From Clostridiales bacterium (GTDB taxonomy: Bacteria > Bacillota > Clostridia > Oscillospirales > Acutalibacteraceae): a DNA stretch of 10,065 nt. Both the position numbers and the translations under genes were made by a program. Positions 1 to 6,573 of the stretch are shown here, in pieces. How positions within the stretch are numbered: the stretch's first letter is position 1; every line of letters starts with the position of its first letter. The stretch lies in NCBI GenBank assembly GCA_019421725.1, contig JAHZES010000067.1:1-10065 (forward strand), read 5' to 3'. The notes under the pieces are model-generated. The model did no database searches and was not told where the DNA came from. It saw only the letters and a program-made list of their open reading frames with translations.

Positions 1-1441
1 TTACTGTCCCGATATTTCCAGAATATTAAAATGTCAAGTAAAACCGCAGATCACGTCGCGTCAAATTGTCGGAGACCGACTGACGGTAGAAGGAAGCTCG
101 CTGATTCGCCTGCTTTATGTGGATGAGGAAGGAAAAGGGATACGGAATTGCGAATTGGCCAGCGCGTTTTCTACGGCTTTCAATCTGAAGCAAACGCCGG
201 AAAATCCGATTGTTTTCACATCGGTACGAGTGGATTTCATTAATTGCCGTGCCATAACAAAACGACGCATTGATTTACACGGAGCCTTCACTGTATTTGC
301 GCATGTTTTTGGAGTACAAAGGGAAGAGCTGCTTACCGACAGTTCCGGCTCAGGCGTCATGATGAAGAAAAAATATTGCGAGGCTGATCAGTTCCTTTCT
401 GCTGTTCAACAGCCGTTTACGCTCAATGAGGCGTTTGAGCTGGATATGGGCAAGCGAGCAGAGTCACTTGTTCGATTCAACGCCTCAGGAACAATTGATG
501 AATGTAAGATAATTGCAGATAAGGTGATTGTAAAAGGCGAAATCGCTGTGGATTTTCTTTATCTGACCGATGTTGAAGCCGGCACATTAGATACGGCTGA
601 ATTTACTGTGCCATTCAGTCAGATCGTTGATCTGGAAGGGATTGATGATGACTGCATCTGTGACGTCAGGCTGGAATTACTTTCCGTTCAGGCGCAATTG
701 ATTCCTTCGTCGGACGACGAAGCCGCGCAGTTGGAGACGGTGGTACGTGCAGTAGTAACCGCTGTCGCCAAGCGCCACGCTTCAATACCTGTAATTACGG
801 ATGCATATTCCACGCAATATGAGATGAATCTGCAAAGAAGGACAATGTGTCTGGAGAAAAAAATTGATCAAATCAATGAGACATTTCTATGCAAGGGAAG
901 CATTTCGACTTCTTCAGATGCAATAGCAGCGGTTATCGACGTATGGTGCGAAATAATTTCGGCGGATGTTGCCGTTAAAGAAGGAAAAATGGAAATCAGC
1001 GGACGTACCAATGTCTGTTTGCTGGTGGAAGATGCGGAACAGGTTCCGCACTATTTTGAAGGAATGATTGACTATTCCACCGTACATGACTACCCAAATG
1101 CAGGCGAGTCTTTGAATGTGGTCCCGGATGTTACCGTTGTTTCGGCCGGTTATCGAATTTCCGGTGCGGACTCTATTGAAATGAGACTGGAATTGTATTT
1201 GAACGCGGCGGTTTGCAGTCAAATCAGGGATAATATTGTCTGTGAAATGACTCCGGACGAACAAAAACCAAAGGTACATGACAACTCTTGTGCCTTGACG
1301 CTCTATTATGCGGACGAAGGAGAATCGGTTTGGGAGATTGCCAGACGTTACGATACCTCTCAGGAAGCGATCTGCAAGGAGAATGATCTTTCGGGCGAAA
1401 CCGTTGACAAGCACGGTATGCTTTTGATCCCGGCAATCTAA
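1..1441 (+). CDS. sipL: SipL-like spore coat/cortex morphogenesis protein, SPOCS (DUF3794) + LysM, 5' partial
   Basis: The reading frame is open from nt 2, so the start codon lies upstream of the window; 479 residues are visible before the TAA at 1439-1441. An internal GTG at 119 is not the start, because the frame upstream of it encodes the typical SPOCS pattern (VEGSSLIRLLYVDEEGKG). Three SPOCS/DUF3794-like segments can be followed, roughly nt 30-320, 440-800 and 840-1250. Each has alternating beta-strand patterns and a 'V.G.....FLYL'-like strand. The last 45 or so residues form a LysM module (YYADEGESVWEIARRYDTS, then a K.G..L.IP end). In Clostridioides difficile, SipL has this architecture and its LysM region binds the SpoIVA ATPase, tethering the coat to the forespore membrane in the mother cell. 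By family knowledge this protein would do the same. A different SPOCS-LysM paralogue cannot be excluded, so the symbol is provisional. Expression during sporulation is expected, but the promoter is out of view. Confidence 0.85.
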   Translation, partial: YCPDISRILKCQVKPQITSRQIVGDRLTVEGSSLIRLLYVDEEGKGIRNCELASAFSTAFNLKQTPENPIVFTSVRVDFINCRAITKRRIDLHGAFTVFAHVFGVQREELLTDSSGSGVMMKKKYCEADQFLSAVQQPFTLNEAFELDMGKRAESLVRFNASGTIDECKIIADKVIVKGEIAVDFLYLTDVEAGTLDTAEFTVPFSQIVDLEGIDDDCICDVRLELLSVQAQLIPSSDDEAAQLETVVRAVVTAVAKRHASIPVITDAYSTQYEMNLQRRTMCLEKKIDQINETFLCKGSISTSSDAIAAVIDVWCEIISADVAVKEGKMEISGRTNVCLLVEDAEQVPHYFEGMIDYSTVHDYPNAGESLNVVPDVTVVSAGYRISGADSIEMRLELYLNAAVCSQIRDNIVCEMTPDEQKPKVHDNSCALTLYYADEGESVWEIARRYDTSQEAICKENDLSGETVDKHGMLLIPAI

Positions 1442-1460
1442 ATTTTGTATAGAGGGCGAC

Positions 1461-1493
1461 AAAAAACGGATCCTGTTTATGGATCCGTTTTTT
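1461..1493 (+). terminator. Rho-independent terminator after the SipL-like gene
   Basis: A perfect 13-bp inverted repeat (1461-1473 AAAAAACGGATCC with 1481-1493 GGATCCGTTTTTT) encloses a 7-nt loop. The 3' arm ends in a run of six T. It starts 19 nt after the stop codon. The A-run on the 5' side makes the structure symmetrical, so it could also stop transcription coming from the right. Confidence 0.92.
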
Positions 1494-1597
1494 GTGTGCA
1501 GAAGAGTCGATGCCAGGTAAAAATAACGGTATATTTTTAATTTTATGCGGGCAAACTACGGTCAGCATACGTAAAACAAACATGTGAGGTAATATAT
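1494..1597 (+). promoter_or_regulatory. Leader of the sugar operon, presumed promoter region
   Basis: Because the hairpin at 1461-1493 isolates the operon from the upstream gene, the operon promoter should lie in these 104 nt. The best -10-like hexamer is TATATT at 1530-1535, in an AT-rich stretch, but no good -35 box sits 16-18 nt upstream of it. I found no convincing palindrome for a LacI-type regulator and no clear catabolite-responsive element. A Shine-Dalgarno sequence GTGAGG (1584-1589) ends 8 nt before the ATG at 1598. Confidence 0.35.
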
Positions 1598-2968
1598 ATG
1601 AAAAAATTTCTGACACTGATTCTTGCCTTTGCCATTACGGTGCTGATGACAGCATGCACAGGAGAAGCAACTTCTTCAGCCGTTTCGGAGAACACGGGTT
1701 CTGCCGCGGCAAGGCCTAACGGTTCAGCAGCAGGCAGCGTATATTATTTGAATTTTAAGCCGGAACAGGCAGATGACTGGGTCGCACTCGCAAAAAAATA
1801 CACCGAAAATACCGGCGTTCAGGTTACCGTGGTTACGGCGGCTTCCGGTACCTATGAATCTACGCTGAAATCTGAAATTGCAAAAACAGAGGCGCCGACG
1901 TTATTTCAGGTTAACGGGCCGGTGGGTCTGGCAACCTGGAAGGATTACTGCTACGATCTTTCCGATTCGGAAATTTATAAGCAGCTCACAAGCGATGACT
2001 TTGCCCTTAAGGACGGCAACGCAGTGGACGGTATTGCGTATGTTGTTGAAACCTACGGCCTGATCTACAACAAAACGCTGCTGAATCGATACTGTGGATT
2101 GAACAATTCCAAAATTAAGGATGTATCGGAGCTTAACAGCTTTGCAAAGCTGAAAGAGACTGCCGATGATATGCAGGCACGCAAAGACGAGTTAGGCATT
2201 AAAGGGGCGTTCACTTCTGCAGGTATGGACTCTTCTTCAGACTGGCGCTTTAAGACTCATCTTGCAAATCTGCCGATATATTACGAGTACAAGGCCGACG
2301 GCATCGGAGATACTGACGCAATTAAGGGCGTCTACCTGGAAAACTACAAAAATATATGGGATTTGTATATGACCGATTCTACCTGCGATCCGAAGGTGCT
2401 CAGCAGCAAAACCGGAGACGATGCGCTTTCAGAGTTTGTTATGGGTGAGGCTGTATTTTATCAGAATGGAACATGGGCCTATACGGATATTCAGAAGGAC
2501 GGCTCTCTCTCTGATGATGAAATCGGCATGCTTCCGATTTATATTGGCGTTGACGGTGAAGAAAATCAGGGGCTTTGCACCGGTTCGGAAAACTATTGGT
2601 GTGTGAACAAAAATGCTTCTGCAGAAAATATTAAGGCGACTTTGGATTTTATGCTCTGGTGCATTTCCAGCGACGACGGCCGTCATGCGCTTTGCTATGA
2701 AATGAATTTTGTTTGTCCGTTTAAAACCTTTACCGACGAATACCTGCCGAAAAATCCGTTGATTACTGCAGCTAACCAATATATTGCCGATGGTAAGACT
2801 CCGGTTGCCTGGTGTTTTCCGACAATGCCGAGCGAAACCTGGAAGAATAATGTTGGCGGTGCATTGCTGAAATACGCGCAGGGTACCGGTTCGTGGAATG
2901 ACGTTAAAACAGCATTTGTAGATGGATGGAAGACGGAAAAGGCGGCAGCCAAATCCGCGCAAAAATAA
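1598..2968 (+). CDS. Extracellular solute-binding lipoprotein, family 1 (sugar ABC transporter)
   Basis: This 456-aa protein captures the substrate of an ABC importer on the outer face of the membrane. It opens with a lipoprotein signal peptide: KK, a hydrophobic stretch, then lipobox LMTAC with the lipid-bearing Cys at residue 20. A Ser/Ala/Gly-rich linker follows to about residue 47. The rest is a family-1 periplasmic-binding fold (MalE/UgpB/MsmE type). Typical signatures are VETYGLIYNKTLL in the first lobe, GEAVFYQNGTWAYTDI near the hinge and the C-terminal W-rich stretch (WCFPTMPSETWKN). Length is normal for the family. It is the first gene of the operon, followed by a large hairpin and two permease genes. 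The linkage to malQ suggests maltose or maltodextrin as ligand, but the sequence alone does not fix this. Nine cysteines besides the lipidated one are unusual for an exported protein. The start is supported by a well-placed Shine-Dalgarno sequence. Confidence 0.93.
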   Translation: MKKFLTLILAFAITVLMTACTGEATSSAVSENTGSAAARPNGSAAGSVYYLNFKPEQADDWVALAKKYTENTGVQVTVVTAASGTYESTLKSEIAKTEAPTLFQVNGPVGLATWKDYCYDLSDSEIYKQLTSDDFALKDGNAVDGIAYVVETYGLIYNKTLLNRYCGLNNSKIKDVSELNSFAKLKETADDMQARKDELGIKGAFTSAGMDSSSDWRFKTHLANLPIYYEYKADGIGDTDAIKGVYLENYKNIWDLYMTDSTCDPKVLSSKTGDDALSEFVMGEAVFYQNGTWAYTDIQKDGSLSDDEIGMLPIYIGVDGEENQGLCTGSENYWCVNKNASAENIKATLDFMLWCISSDDGRHALCYEMNFVCPFKTFTDEYLPKNPLITAANQYIADGKTPVAWCFPTMPSETWKNNVGGALLKYAQGTGSWNDVKTAFVDGWKTEKAAAKSAQK

Positions 2969-2998
2969 TCATATATTTGAAATTTTTATTTACCCGAC

Positions 2999-3039
2999 AA
3001 ATCAGGAGGGGTGAGCGACCCGCTCGCCCCTCCTGATTT
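2999..3039 (+). promoter_or_regulatory. Long intercistronic stem-loop between binding-protein and permease genes
   Basis: Positions 2999-3017 pair with 3021-3039 over 19 bp, with one G-U wobble (T3012 with G3026) and a 3-nt loop ACC. Only three T close the 3' arm, followed by CATTCGG, so there is no proper T-tract for termination. Hairpins at this position in sugar ABC operons are known to protect the binding-protein mRNA 3' end or to reduce read-through into permease genes, giving excess binding protein. That role is inferred here. The 127-nt gap holds no other clear feature, and the next gene has its own Shine-Dalgarno sequence. Confidence 0.8.
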
Positions 3040-3094
3040 CATTCGGAAGATATTCTGCAGGGATTCCCTGACAGGCAGAAAGGGGTGAAGCCAT

Positions 3095-3937
3095 ATGCAA
3101 AAAGCATTAAAAAAGTATTGGCCTATTTTTTTACTGCCGACAGTATTGGCTTTTTGTATTGGTTTTGTATTTCCATTCATTATGGGAATATATTTAAGTT
3201 TTTGCAATTTTACTACAGTTACCGACGGAGTTTGGGTAGGTCTGAATAATTATATAAAAATATTTACGGACACAACTTTTTCACATGCGCTTTGGTTTAC
3301 CGTACGATTTACAATCGTTTCCGTAATTCTGATCAATTTATTGGCCTTTGCAGTTGCATTACTGATGACGCGGGGTATTCGCGGAACTAATGTTTTTCGA
3401 ACAGTGTTTTTTATGCCAAATCTCATTGGCGGTATTGTGTTGGGATATATCTGGCAAATGATTTTTAACGGAATTTTGCAGAATTACGGCAAAACGCTTA
3501 CGTATTCTGCAGAGTACGGATTTTGGGGACTGGTCATCCTGATGTGCTGGCAGCAGATCGGCTACATGATGATTATCTACATTGCCGGAATCCAAAGCGT
3601 CCCGCAGGTACTGTATGAAGCGGCCCAGATTGACGGCTGCGGCAAGTGGAAAACTCTTTGGAATATTACACTGCCAAATGTGATGCCGAGTATTACTATT
3701 TGCACATTTCTGACGTTGACCAACGGATTTAAGCTTTTTGACCAGAATCTTGCATTAACAGCCGGTCAGCCTGCCAACGAGACGGAGATGTTGGCGCTCA
3801 ATATTTTTAACACCTTTTACGGACGTACCGGGTGGGAGGGTGTTGGTCAGGCAAAAGCGGTTATTTTTTTCATTATCGTTGTAGCGATTGCACTTTTGCA
3901 GCTGAGGTTAACGCGTTCCAGGGAGGTACAGCAATGA
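3095..3937 (+). CDS. Carbohydrate ABC transporter permease, MalF/UgpA type
   Basis: A 280-aa integral membrane protein that forms half of the translocation channel. Six hydrophobic segments are visible: near residues 9-36, 67-95, 100-128, 145-172, 200-222 and 252-272. Between the fourth and fifth is the binding-protein-dependent permease 'EAA' loop, beginning at E175 (EAAQIDGCGKWKTLWNITLP), which docks on the cytoplasmic ATPase. Length fits the short UgpA/LacF-type permeases; it lacks the extra N-terminal segments of E. coli MalF. A Shine-Dalgarno sequence AGGGGTGA (3081-3088) precedes the ATG. The stop codon overlaps the next start (ATGA, 3934-3937), indicating translational coupling with the partner permease. 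Confidence 0.94.
   Translation: MQKALKKYWPIFLLPTVLAFCIGFVFPFIMGIYLSFCNFTTVTDGVWVGLNNYIKIFTDTTFSHALWFTVRFTIVSVILINLLAFAVALLMTRGIRGTNVFRTVFFMPNLIGGIVLGYIWQMIFNGILQNYGKTLTYSAEYGFWGLVILMCWQQIGYMMIIYIAGIQSVPQVLYEAAQIDGCGKWKTLWNITLPNVMPSITICTFLTLTNGFKLFDQNLALTAGQPANETEMLALNIFNTFYGRTGWEGVGQAKAVIFFIIVVAIALLQLRLTRSREVQQ
3921..3927 (+). promoter_or_regulatory. Shine-Dalgarno sequence that sets the second permease start
   Basis: GGGAGGT sits 6 nt before the ATG at 3934. It supports this start over an in-frame ATG at 3832, which would lie deep inside the preceding permease gene and add 34 residues unlike a permease N-terminus. Confidence 0.85.
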
Positions 3938-4776
3938 TAGCTAAGAAAAAGAAGCGCGGGGAATGGATTTTGACGGTTACTCTTATGTTCTTTTCCGTTC
4001 TTTATCTTTGTCCGATTTTCATTGTATTGATAAATTCATTTAAGAAAAAAGCGTATATCAACCGCTATCCGTTTGCTTTGCCGGATGCAAAGAGTTTTGT
4101 AGCGTTAGACAATTACGTGGAAGGTATTCAAAAAACTAATTTTTTTGATGCCGCGCTGAACAGTCTGATTATTACAGTCGGATCAGTTCTGGTTATTTTA
4201 GTCTGTACTTCTATGTGCGCATGGTATATCAGCCGATGTGTTAATTTTGCGACGAAAGGAATTTACTATCTTTGTCTTTTCAGTATGGTTGTGCCGTTTC
4301 AGATGGTAATGTTTACTCTGAGCAAAATTGCGGATATGCTTAAATTGAGCAATCCGATCGGGTTGATTATCGTTTATCTTGGTTTTGGCGCTGGCCTTGC
4401 AGTGTTTATGTTCTGCGGCTTTGTAAAGAGTATTCCGCTGGAAATCGAAGAAGCGGCCATGATCGATGGAGCCAGTCCGCTGAAATCTTTTTTCAGTGTT
4501 GTCCTGCCGATCATGAAACCGACGTATATCTCTGTCGGTATTCTTGAAACCATGTGGATATGGAACGATTATCTGCTGCCGTATCTGGTTTTGAATTTAA
4601 AAAAGTATAAGACAATACCGATTGCGATTCAGTATCTAAAGGGTGGTTACGGCTCTATTGACTGGGGCGCTATGATGGCGATGCTTATGTTGGCGATTGT
4701 CCCTGTTGTAGTATTTTATCTGCTGTGCCAGAAGCATATTATCAAAGGCGTTGTGGCCGGCGCAGTAAAAGGCTGA
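3934..4776 (+). CDS. Carbohydrate ABC transporter permease, MalG/UgpE type
   Basis: A 280-aa membrane protein, the second half of the channel and partner of the preceding permease. It starts with a basic cytoplasmic end (MIAKKKKRGEW), followed by a first membrane segment containing LYLCPIFIVLINSFK, typical of MalG-type proteins. Further hydrophobic segments follow, with FSMVVPFQMVMF and a short GFGAGLAVFMFCGF helix before the EAA loop. That loop is at about E173 (EEAAMIDGASPLKSFFSVVLP). It closes with a PVVVFYLLCQKHIIKGVVAGAVKG tail; the HIIKG..AGAVKG ending is characteristic of this subfamily. The start was chosen from the Shine-Dalgarno sequence and the 4-nt overlap with the upstream gene. 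The malQ gene begins 17 nt after the stop. Confidence 0.95.
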   Translation: MIAKKKKRGEWILTVTLMFFSVLYLCPIFIVLINSFKKKAYINRYPFALPDAKSFVALDNYVEGIQKTNFFDAALNSLIITVGSVLVILVCTSMCAWYISRCVNFATKGIYYLCLFSMVVPFQMVMFTLSKIADMLKLSNPIGLIIVYLGFGAGLAVFMFCGFVKSIPLEIEEAAMIDGASPLKSFFSVVLPIMKPTYISVGILETMWIWNDYLLPYLVLNLKKYKTIPIAIQYLKGGYGSIDWGAMMAMLMLAIVPVVVFYLLCQKHIIKGVVAGAVKG

Positions 4777-4777
4777 C

Positions 4778-4783
4778 AGGAGG
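4778..4783 (+). promoter_or_regulatory. Shine-Dalgarno sequence that sets the malQ start
   Basis: AGGAGG, continuing as AGGAGGGAG, lies 10 nt before the ATG at 4794. An in-frame upstream ATG at 4725 lies within the permease gene and would add 23 residues not seen in the family, so 4794 is preferred. Confidence 0.85.
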
Positions 4784-4793
4784 GAGACACTGT

Positions 4794-6263
4794 ATGCGTG
4801 CAAGCGGCATCCTTTTACCGATCGCTTCTCTGCCGGGGCCCTACGGAATCGGAACATTAGGAAAGGCAGCTTATCAGTGGATTGATTTTTTGCAGCAGGC
4901 AAAGCAAAAATACTGGCAGGTTCTGCCGATTGGACCAACCGGTTATGGCGACAGCCCTTATCAAAGCTTTTCTGCCTTTGCTGCAAATCCTTATTTTATT
5001 GATCTGGAGCGCCTGCGTGAGCAGGGATTACTGACCCGAGCAGAAATAGAGGAAGCGCAGTTGACAACCGCACCGCACCGTATTGATTATGCGCGGCAGT
5101 TCTCGGCGCGGCTGCCGCTTTTGAAAAAAGCAGCGAATCGTTTTCAAACGGCACAGAACGGCTACGCCGAATTTGTTGCTCAAAATGCGTTTTGGCTTCC
5201 GGATTATGCACTGTTTATGGCGCTGAAGGAGGAAAACCAGCAAAGAGCATTTACAAAATGGCCCCTGTCTCTCAGACTTCGCAAAGCGGAGGTTCTCCGG
5301 CAGGCGCGTGTTCGCTGCGCAGAGCAGATTCGCTGCAGGCAGGTTCTGCAATATTGGTTTTATGAACAGTGGACCGCTTTGAAAAAGTACGCGAACGATC
5401 GCAACGTTTTCATCATTGGGGATATTCCGATTTATGTTTCACCGGATTCCAGTGACCTGTGGACGCAGCCCTCGCTTTTTCAAACGGACGAAAAAGGCGA
5501 TCTGACCGAGGTAGCGGGTTGTCCTCCGGACGCGTTTTCTGCCAATGGTCAGCTATGGGGCAATCCCCTGTATCGCTGGGAGGAACATCAACGAACAGGT
5601 TATCAATGGTGGATCAATCGGCTGCGTTATGCTGCGTCTGTTTTTGATCAGGTACGCATCGACCATTTCAGAGGATTTTCCGGATATTACGCAGTAAATG
5701 CCAAGGCTCAAACGGCGGCAAACGGTCATTGGTGTGCCGGGCCGGGAAGCGAATTTGTGCGGAGCATTAAAATTGCGCTGCCGGATCTGAAAGTTATTGC
5801 GGAGGATCTGGGGTATCTGACACCGGATGTTCGCGCGCTTTTGAAGGAGAGCGGTTTTCCGGGTATGAAAGTACTTCAGTTTGCCTTTGACAGCCGGGAA
5901 GACAGTGATTATCTGCCGCATAATTACCATCGGAACTGTGTTGTATACACAGGTACCCACGATAATACCACCGCGGAGGATTGGCAAATTTCCGCTCCCG
6001 CAGAGGACGTCCGTTTTGCAAAGGAATATATCCATGCCGACAGCGGCGATTTTACCAGGCAATTCATTCGTGCTGCAATGGCCAGTGTGGGAGATACTGT
6101 GATCATTCCCATACAGGATTGGCTGCAGCTTGGCGCGGAAGCCAGAATCAATACGCCGGGGACGGTGGGTGGTAACTGGACCTGGAGAATGCTGCCCTCT
6201 GCCGCATCTGCTTCACTTGCGCGGCAGATCGCTGAGATGACATGTCTTTATGGGCGGGCATAG
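4794..6263 (+). CDS. malQ: 4-alpha-glucanotransferase (amylomaltase, GH77)
   Basis: MalQ transfers alpha-1,4-glucan segments between maltodextrins in the cytosol, releasing glucose and building longer chains for phosphorolysis. The 489-aa protein begins with the family hallmark RASGILLPIASLPGPYGIGT, followed by WQVLPIGPTGYGDSPYQSFS. Catalytic residues are all present: nucleophile D290 in RIDHFRGF, general acid/base E337 in KVIAEDLG, and transition-state stabiliser D390 in GTHDNTT. Their spacing matches the Thermus amylomaltase triad (D293, E340, D395). The region NGQLWGNPLYRW is the usual substrate-loop segment. The C-terminus has the expected RINTPGTVGGNWTWR motif. Length fits the short bacterial form without N-terminal extensions. 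It is the last gene of the operon, 17 nt after the permease, suggesting it processes the sugar that the transporter brings in. Confidence 0.97.
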   Translation: MRASGILLPIASLPGPYGIGTLGKAAYQWIDFLQQAKQKYWQVLPIGPTGYGDSPYQSFSAFAANPYFIDLERLREQGLLTRAEIEEAQLTTAPHRIDYARQFSARLPLLKKAANRFQTAQNGYAEFVAQNAFWLPDYALFMALKEENQQRAFTKWPLSLRLRKAEVLRQARVRCAEQIRCRQVLQYWFYEQWTALKKYANDRNVFIIGDIPIYVSPDSSDLWTQPSLFQTDEKGDLTEVAGCPPDAFSANGQLWGNPLYRWEEHQRTGYQWWINRLRYAASVFDQVRIDHFRGFSGYYAVNAKAQTAANGHWCAGPGSEFVRSIKIALPDLKVIAEDLGYLTPDVRALLKESGFPGMKVLQFAFDSREDSDYLPHNYHRNCVVYTGTHDNTTAEDWQISAPAEDVRFAKEYIHADSGDFTRQFIRAAMASVGDTVIIPIQDWLQLGAEARINTPGTVGGNWTWRMLPSAASASLARQIAEMTCLYGRA

Positions 6264-6346
6264 CCTTCTGGATTTTTGTTGTCTTTTAGGGAAAAAGGAA
6301 AATTTCAGTTTGATCGATGGAAATCATAAGTTTTAGGTATTTAAAG

Positions 6347-6405
6347 AAACCTCCTGCGGGAAAAAGATGAAGACTGTGAACCACGTCCGAGAACGCAGGA
6401 GGTTT
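6347..6405 (+). terminator. Long-loop terminator hairpin after malQ
   Basis: A perfect 12-bp inverted repeat (6347-6358 AAACCTCCTGCG with 6394-6405 CGCAGGAGGTTT) is followed by TGTT. The 35-nt interior holds its own small hairpin (6372-6374 and 6376-6378 with 6382-6387, one bulged T). The outer GC-rich stem and short T-run fit factor-independent termination of the sugar operon. The long structured loop is atypical, so a small structured RNA or leader element is a less likely alternative. The 83 nt between malQ and this hairpin (6264-6346) hold nothing else I can name. Confidence 0.7.
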
Positions 6406-6440
6406 TGTTCTGCTCAGAATCCTATCGGGAATGCAATATC

Positions 6441-6495
6441 GAAAAAAATCAAAAAAGATGTCACAAAACGTATTCTAAAATCGTTATTATATACA
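6441..6495 (+). promoter_or_regulatory. Candidate promoter region of the DNRLRE/RHS gene
   Basis: This AT-rich stretch has A-tracts (6441-6457) like an UP element and a -10-like TATTAT at 6485-6490. A fair -35-like ATGTCA (6458-6463) is 21 nt away, which is too far for a standard SigA promoter. TATACAAA at 6490-6497 resembles a SigE/SigG-type -10 only loosely. A short hairpin GAGCA-TCCG-TGCTC (6518-6531) lies in the presumed leader. The location between the terminator and the gene is the main support. Confidence 0.3.
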
Positions 6496-6560
6496 AAAGG
6501 AAAAGGGTAGCGGATTAGAGCATCCGTGCTCTCCATGATTCCTGGAAAGAAGAAAACACG

Positions 6561-6566
6561 AGGAGG
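6561..6566 (+). promoter_or_regulatory. Shine-Dalgarno sequence of the DNRLRE/RHS gene
   Basis: AGGAGG lies 7 nt before the ATG at 6574, and that ATG begins directly with a signal peptide. This fixes the start of the large protein. Confidence 0.88.
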
Positions 6567-6573
6567 CCGCGAA

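Noticed and set aside
119..121. GTG as start of the SipL-like protein
   Set aside because: The frame is open back to nt 2 and encodes conserved SPOCS sequence upstream of this codon.
914..1616. Two overlapping minus-strand frames (914-1462 and 1224-1616) at the end of the SipL-like gene
   Set aside because: Both are antisense to the SPOCS/LysM coding sequence and cross the terminator hairpin; neither has family features.
2999..3039. Reading the stem-loop as a simple operon terminator
   Set aside because: It has no T-tract, and the downstream permease genes are clearly part of the same transporter.
3832..3933. Upstream extension of the second permease
   Set aside because: The extra 34 residues lie within the first permease gene and do not resemble a permease N-terminus; a Shine-Dalgarno sequence supports 3934.
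4725..4793. Upstream extension of malQ
   Set aside because: The extra 23 residues overlap the permease gene; the canonical N-terminus RASGILLP follows the ATG at 4794, which has its own Shine-Dalgarno sequence.
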